Below, piece after piece: positions 6,758 to 9,157 of a DNA stretch of 9,157 nucleotides (the stretch's first letter is position 1; each line of letters starts with the position of its first letter). A program made the position numbers and the translations under genes. The DNA is taken from NCBI GenBank assembly GCA_008501575.1, contig QQUO01000360.1:1-9157 (forward strand), in the 5' to 3' direction. This DNA is from Pseudomonadota bacterium (lineage in GTDB: Bacteria > Pseudomonadota > Gammaproteobacteria > Xanthomonadales > Marinicellaceae). The notes under the pieces are model-generated. The model did not search any database, was not told the DNA's origin, and worked only from the letters and a program-made list of their open reading frames with translations.

Positions 6758-9157
6758 TTAAACTTCTTCTACCACTTTTATTTCATCCTTCGTCAAACCA
6801 TAAATATCATAAATTATATAGTCAATTTGTCTTTCAATGTTCTCAGTATTAATTTTTGAATTATGCTTTTTAAGCGTTATAACTTCATTTACCTTATTTT
6901 CAATTTCTGATTGAATTTCCTGAGAAACAGTTTCAGGTAAAGGAAATGGATTTAAATAGTTGGTTTTAAACCTTCTAGCATCGCCCTGCAAAGTATCTCC
7001 AGTTATTATTAAAAACCACCAGAGTAATTTAGAATTAGCAATGGCTAAATAGTATTCATAAGACTCTTGAGCATTCTCATTTAAATACCAACTATAAACA
7101 GTTGTTGGATGATAAAAATTATCATTGTCTAAAATAACATTTGGGTGTGTCACACAAATTTCCATTGAAGAAAGCTTAGTCCTTTCGATTTTATCTACCC
7201 CTTGATTTCGAGCATAACGATACCAAAACTCATCATTCGTACTTTTATTGTCTTTTTTACGATGTTCTTTTTCAGTTTTCTTTAACCATTGATAAGCATT
7301 AGGATAATTTTGCCTAATCTCGGATTCCTCCATAATATTTGCTTTCCCTGATTCTGATAAGTTATAAGGAAATAAAATATAAAGGTTTTTTAAAGGTGAA
7401 GAATAACGTTGAACCTCTTTGCCCTTTAAATACGGTCTCATTATTCCTTCTTCAATTTCTCTACCTACCTCATCATTTATGAAATTACCTTTTATATAAT
7501 TTTCATTTTTCTCACCTCTAAATAAGTAAATTTCATCTTTTGCTGTTGCTATTCCCTGTGATATTTTTTCAAATTTTGAAGAGATATTTGACCTCTGATT
7601 GTATATTTTTTCAAATAATCGATATCCCTCTTTGTTATCAAATAAAATCCACTGGTTTTTACCATATAGTTCAGATGCTTTCTCTATCATATGGTAAGAA
7701 ATATATGTATATTTTTTTTCATCTAGCATCAAACTTTTAAAATCCGACTTGAAAGGAAACCTTTGAAAATAAAATCCTTTACTTTGGGATTTGCTAAATT
7801 GAGCAACACAAGTATATGTGATTGCATCTTCGAAGATCATATTTGCACCAAAATGTGAAATCTTATCGATGTACTGCCCCTTTCTCAAATAGCTTCTAAA
7901 ACCAGAAGCTGCAGAAGTGTTAAAAAATTTATGTGGAAATATAAAAGCATTTTTACAGTTAGAAGAAGATATATTTACTGCCAACTCAAAAAATATATTA
8001 GCTAAATCATAAGCTGCTTCTGCATTTTCATATTTTGTTTCATAATATATTTTTTCAGCTGGTTGTGAAGCTTTGATTTCTTGTATTCGCATATAGGGAG
8101 GGTTAGCTAACACCACATCAAAGCCAATAAATTCTCCGTCATCGCTTAGTACTTCTGGGAACTCAAACCGCCATTCAAAAGCATTATTATAAATTTTGTT
8201 ATTTTCTAGATGTTTTATCTTTTTCTTTTGTGTTTCAATTTCAGAAACTTTTGCCGCTACTTTTTTATTAAATTCATCTTCTTGTTTTTTATTAAAACCA
8301 AACACATCAACCTGCTTTGTTAGCTTCACTAGCTGACCCTCAAATTTATCGAGGTCCTTATATACCTGATGGTCTTTTTTAATTTCATTTTTAAAACTAT
8401 TTTTAATTTCATTAATTAAATCACGCATTTCATTTTTTTCTTGTTTATCTTTAGCGTGACTGTATGTATTAATGGCAGCTTGATAAGCTACAATTGTATG
8501 GCGGGTATTTTTTAGAGCTTTTTTTAAGTCTGAATCCAGCGAAAAACGACTAATGAGCGAGTTACCACATTTAATATTGATATCAATATTAGGCAATGTC
8601 TCCAACTCACCATCTGGTCTGTAATAAGCATTTTTTAATAACTCAATCCAGAGCCTAAGCCGACAAATTTTGACAGAGTTAGGGTTAATATCGACACCGA
8701 ATAAACAATTTTCGATAATGGTTTGTTTTTCTTTAAAAAGTGTTTCTTGGATTCTTTGGCTTTCATCATTATTGGGGATATACTCAAAAAGTTGATTTTG
8801 ACTATTAGTGACAACTAACTCATCATTTTCAACGTTGACTTTGTGATTATTTAATTTTCTTCCCGTACTATCGCATAAAATTCCCAATTCACTTTTGATT
8901 GAGAGGATTTCGTTTAAAGCGGAAACTAAAAAATGCCCCGAACCAACTGCTGGATCGCATATTGTTATTGAGTTAATAATGTCGTTTGCTTCTAAAATAT
9001 CATTGGTTTCATTAAAACCGCTCACTTTGTTGTATAGCGCATTAAAATCACTAAAATCCCAACCTTTTACATCTCTGAATTTTTGTAAGACTGCTTTCTT
9101 GATGGTTTCTTTACACATATACATTGTGATAAAGCCGGGTGTAAAAAATGACCCATC
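6758..9157 (-). CDS. Type IIG-like restriction-modification protein (Eco57I/TaqI-type methylase plus specificity region), N-terminus beyond the window
   Basis: An adenine-specific DNA methyltransferase joined to a target-recognition region. The frame stays open to the window edge; before the internal ATG at 9124 it reads GSFFTPGFIT, the family's GSFYTP motif, so the true start, and any N-terminal nuclease domain, lie off the window. Residues counted from that ATG: motif I DPAVGSGHFLV (57-67, Val where Cys is common), LFGVDINP (141-148), motif III NIKCGNSL (183-190), the catalytic NPPY (341-344) and later FGANMIFEDAITYT (425-438). A charged, coiled-coil-like insertion fills about 200-310 between motifs III and IV. 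The C-terminal 270 residues (GIATAKDEIYLF, RPYLKGKEV, HPNVILDNDNFY, LNPFPLP) match TaqI-type specificity domains. Base composition is far more AT-rich than the left genes (13 G/C of 60 at 7681-7740 against 26 of 60 at 481-540), as expected of acquired defence genes. Self-contained type IIG or type I-like activity cannot be told apart here. Confidence 0.88.
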   Translation of the reverse strand, partial: DGSFFTPGFITMYMCKETIKKAVLQKFRDVKGWDFSDFNALYNKVSGFNETNDILEANDIINSITICDPAVGSGHFLVSALNEILSIKSELGILCDSTGRKLNNHKVNVENDELVVTNSQNQLFEYIPNNDESQRIQETLFKEKQTIIENCLFGVDINPNSVKICRLRLWIELLKNAYYRPDGELETLPNIDINIKCGNSLISRFSLDSDLKKALKNTRHTIVAYQAAINTYSHAKDKQEKNEMRDLINEIKNSFKNEIKKDHQVYKDLDKFEGQLVKLTKQVDVFGFNKKQEDEFNKKVAAKVSEIETQKKKIKHLENNKIYNNAFEWRFEFPEVLSDDGEFIGFDVVLANPPYMRIQEIKASQPAEKIYYETKYENAEAAYDLANIFFELAVNISSSNCKNAFIFPHKFFNTSAASGFRSYLRKGQYIDKISHFGANMIFEDAITYTCVAQFSKSQSKGFYFQRFPFKSDFKSLMLDEKKYTYISYHMIEKASELYGKNQWILFDNKEGYRLFEKIYNQRSNISSKFEKISQGIATAKDEIYLFRGEKNENYIKGNFINDEVGREIEEGIMRPYLKGKEVQRYSSPLKNLYILFPYNLSESGKANIMEESEIRQNYPNAYQWLKKTEKEHRKKDNKSTNDEFWYRYARNQGVDKIERTKLSSMEICVTHPNVILDNDNFYHPTTVYSWYLNENAQESYEYYLAIANSKLLWWFLIITGDTLQGDARRFKTNYLNPFPLPETVSQEIQSEIENKVNEVITLKKHNSKINTENIERQIDYIIYDIYGLTKDEIKVVEEV

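Noticed and set aside
6758..9157. PglX of a BREX system
   Set aside because: PglX shares the methylase motifs, but the visible downstream gene is a small membrane-anchored protein rather than pglZ. The upstream side is off the window, so BREX is not fully excluded.

Overview
The window looks like a bacterial chromosome segment, most likely from a gammaproteobacterium of moderate GC content. The lineage is inferred from the style of the N-type ATPase and of the other proteins; no genus can be named. Every supported gene lies on the minus strand, so transcription runs from the right edge to the left edge.

Right part (6391-9157): an AT-rich restriction-modification segment. A type IIG-like (Eco57I/TaqI-type) methylase plus specificity protein enters from beyond the right edge, so its N-terminus is missing here. 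It is followed 31 bp later by a small protein with a winged-helix-like core and a C-terminal membrane anchor. Composition is clearly lower in GC than on the left, as expected of an acquired defence cassette.

Middle (3021-6130): a secreted protein of unknown function ends in two tandem 33-residue repeats, each bounded by cysteines. After a probable terminator and a 338-bp non-coding gap comes a two-gene unit. Its first gene encodes a small Ras/MglA-like GTPase in which all the nucleotide-binding motifs I could align are eroded. Its second encodes a receiver-like protein whose phospho-acceptor position is Asn and which ends in a helix-turn-helix-like domain. Together they look like a paired pseudo-GTPase/pseudo-receiver system, and this is the best candidate here for an undescribed system.

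Left part (1-2998): an exported erythromycin-esterase-family protein sits downstream of a truncated, diverged second copy of its own C-terminal quarter (about 77% identical by hand count). The two are separated by a 190-bp spacer that carries inverted and direct repeats. At the left edge is the first gene of a probable N-type (Na+-translocating) ATPase operon, beta subunit atpD. Its reading frame is broken by one in-frame TGA at 119-121, while the family sequence continues in the same frame to the window edge.

I saw no tRNA, rRNA, CRISPR array, complete insertion sequence or transposase.
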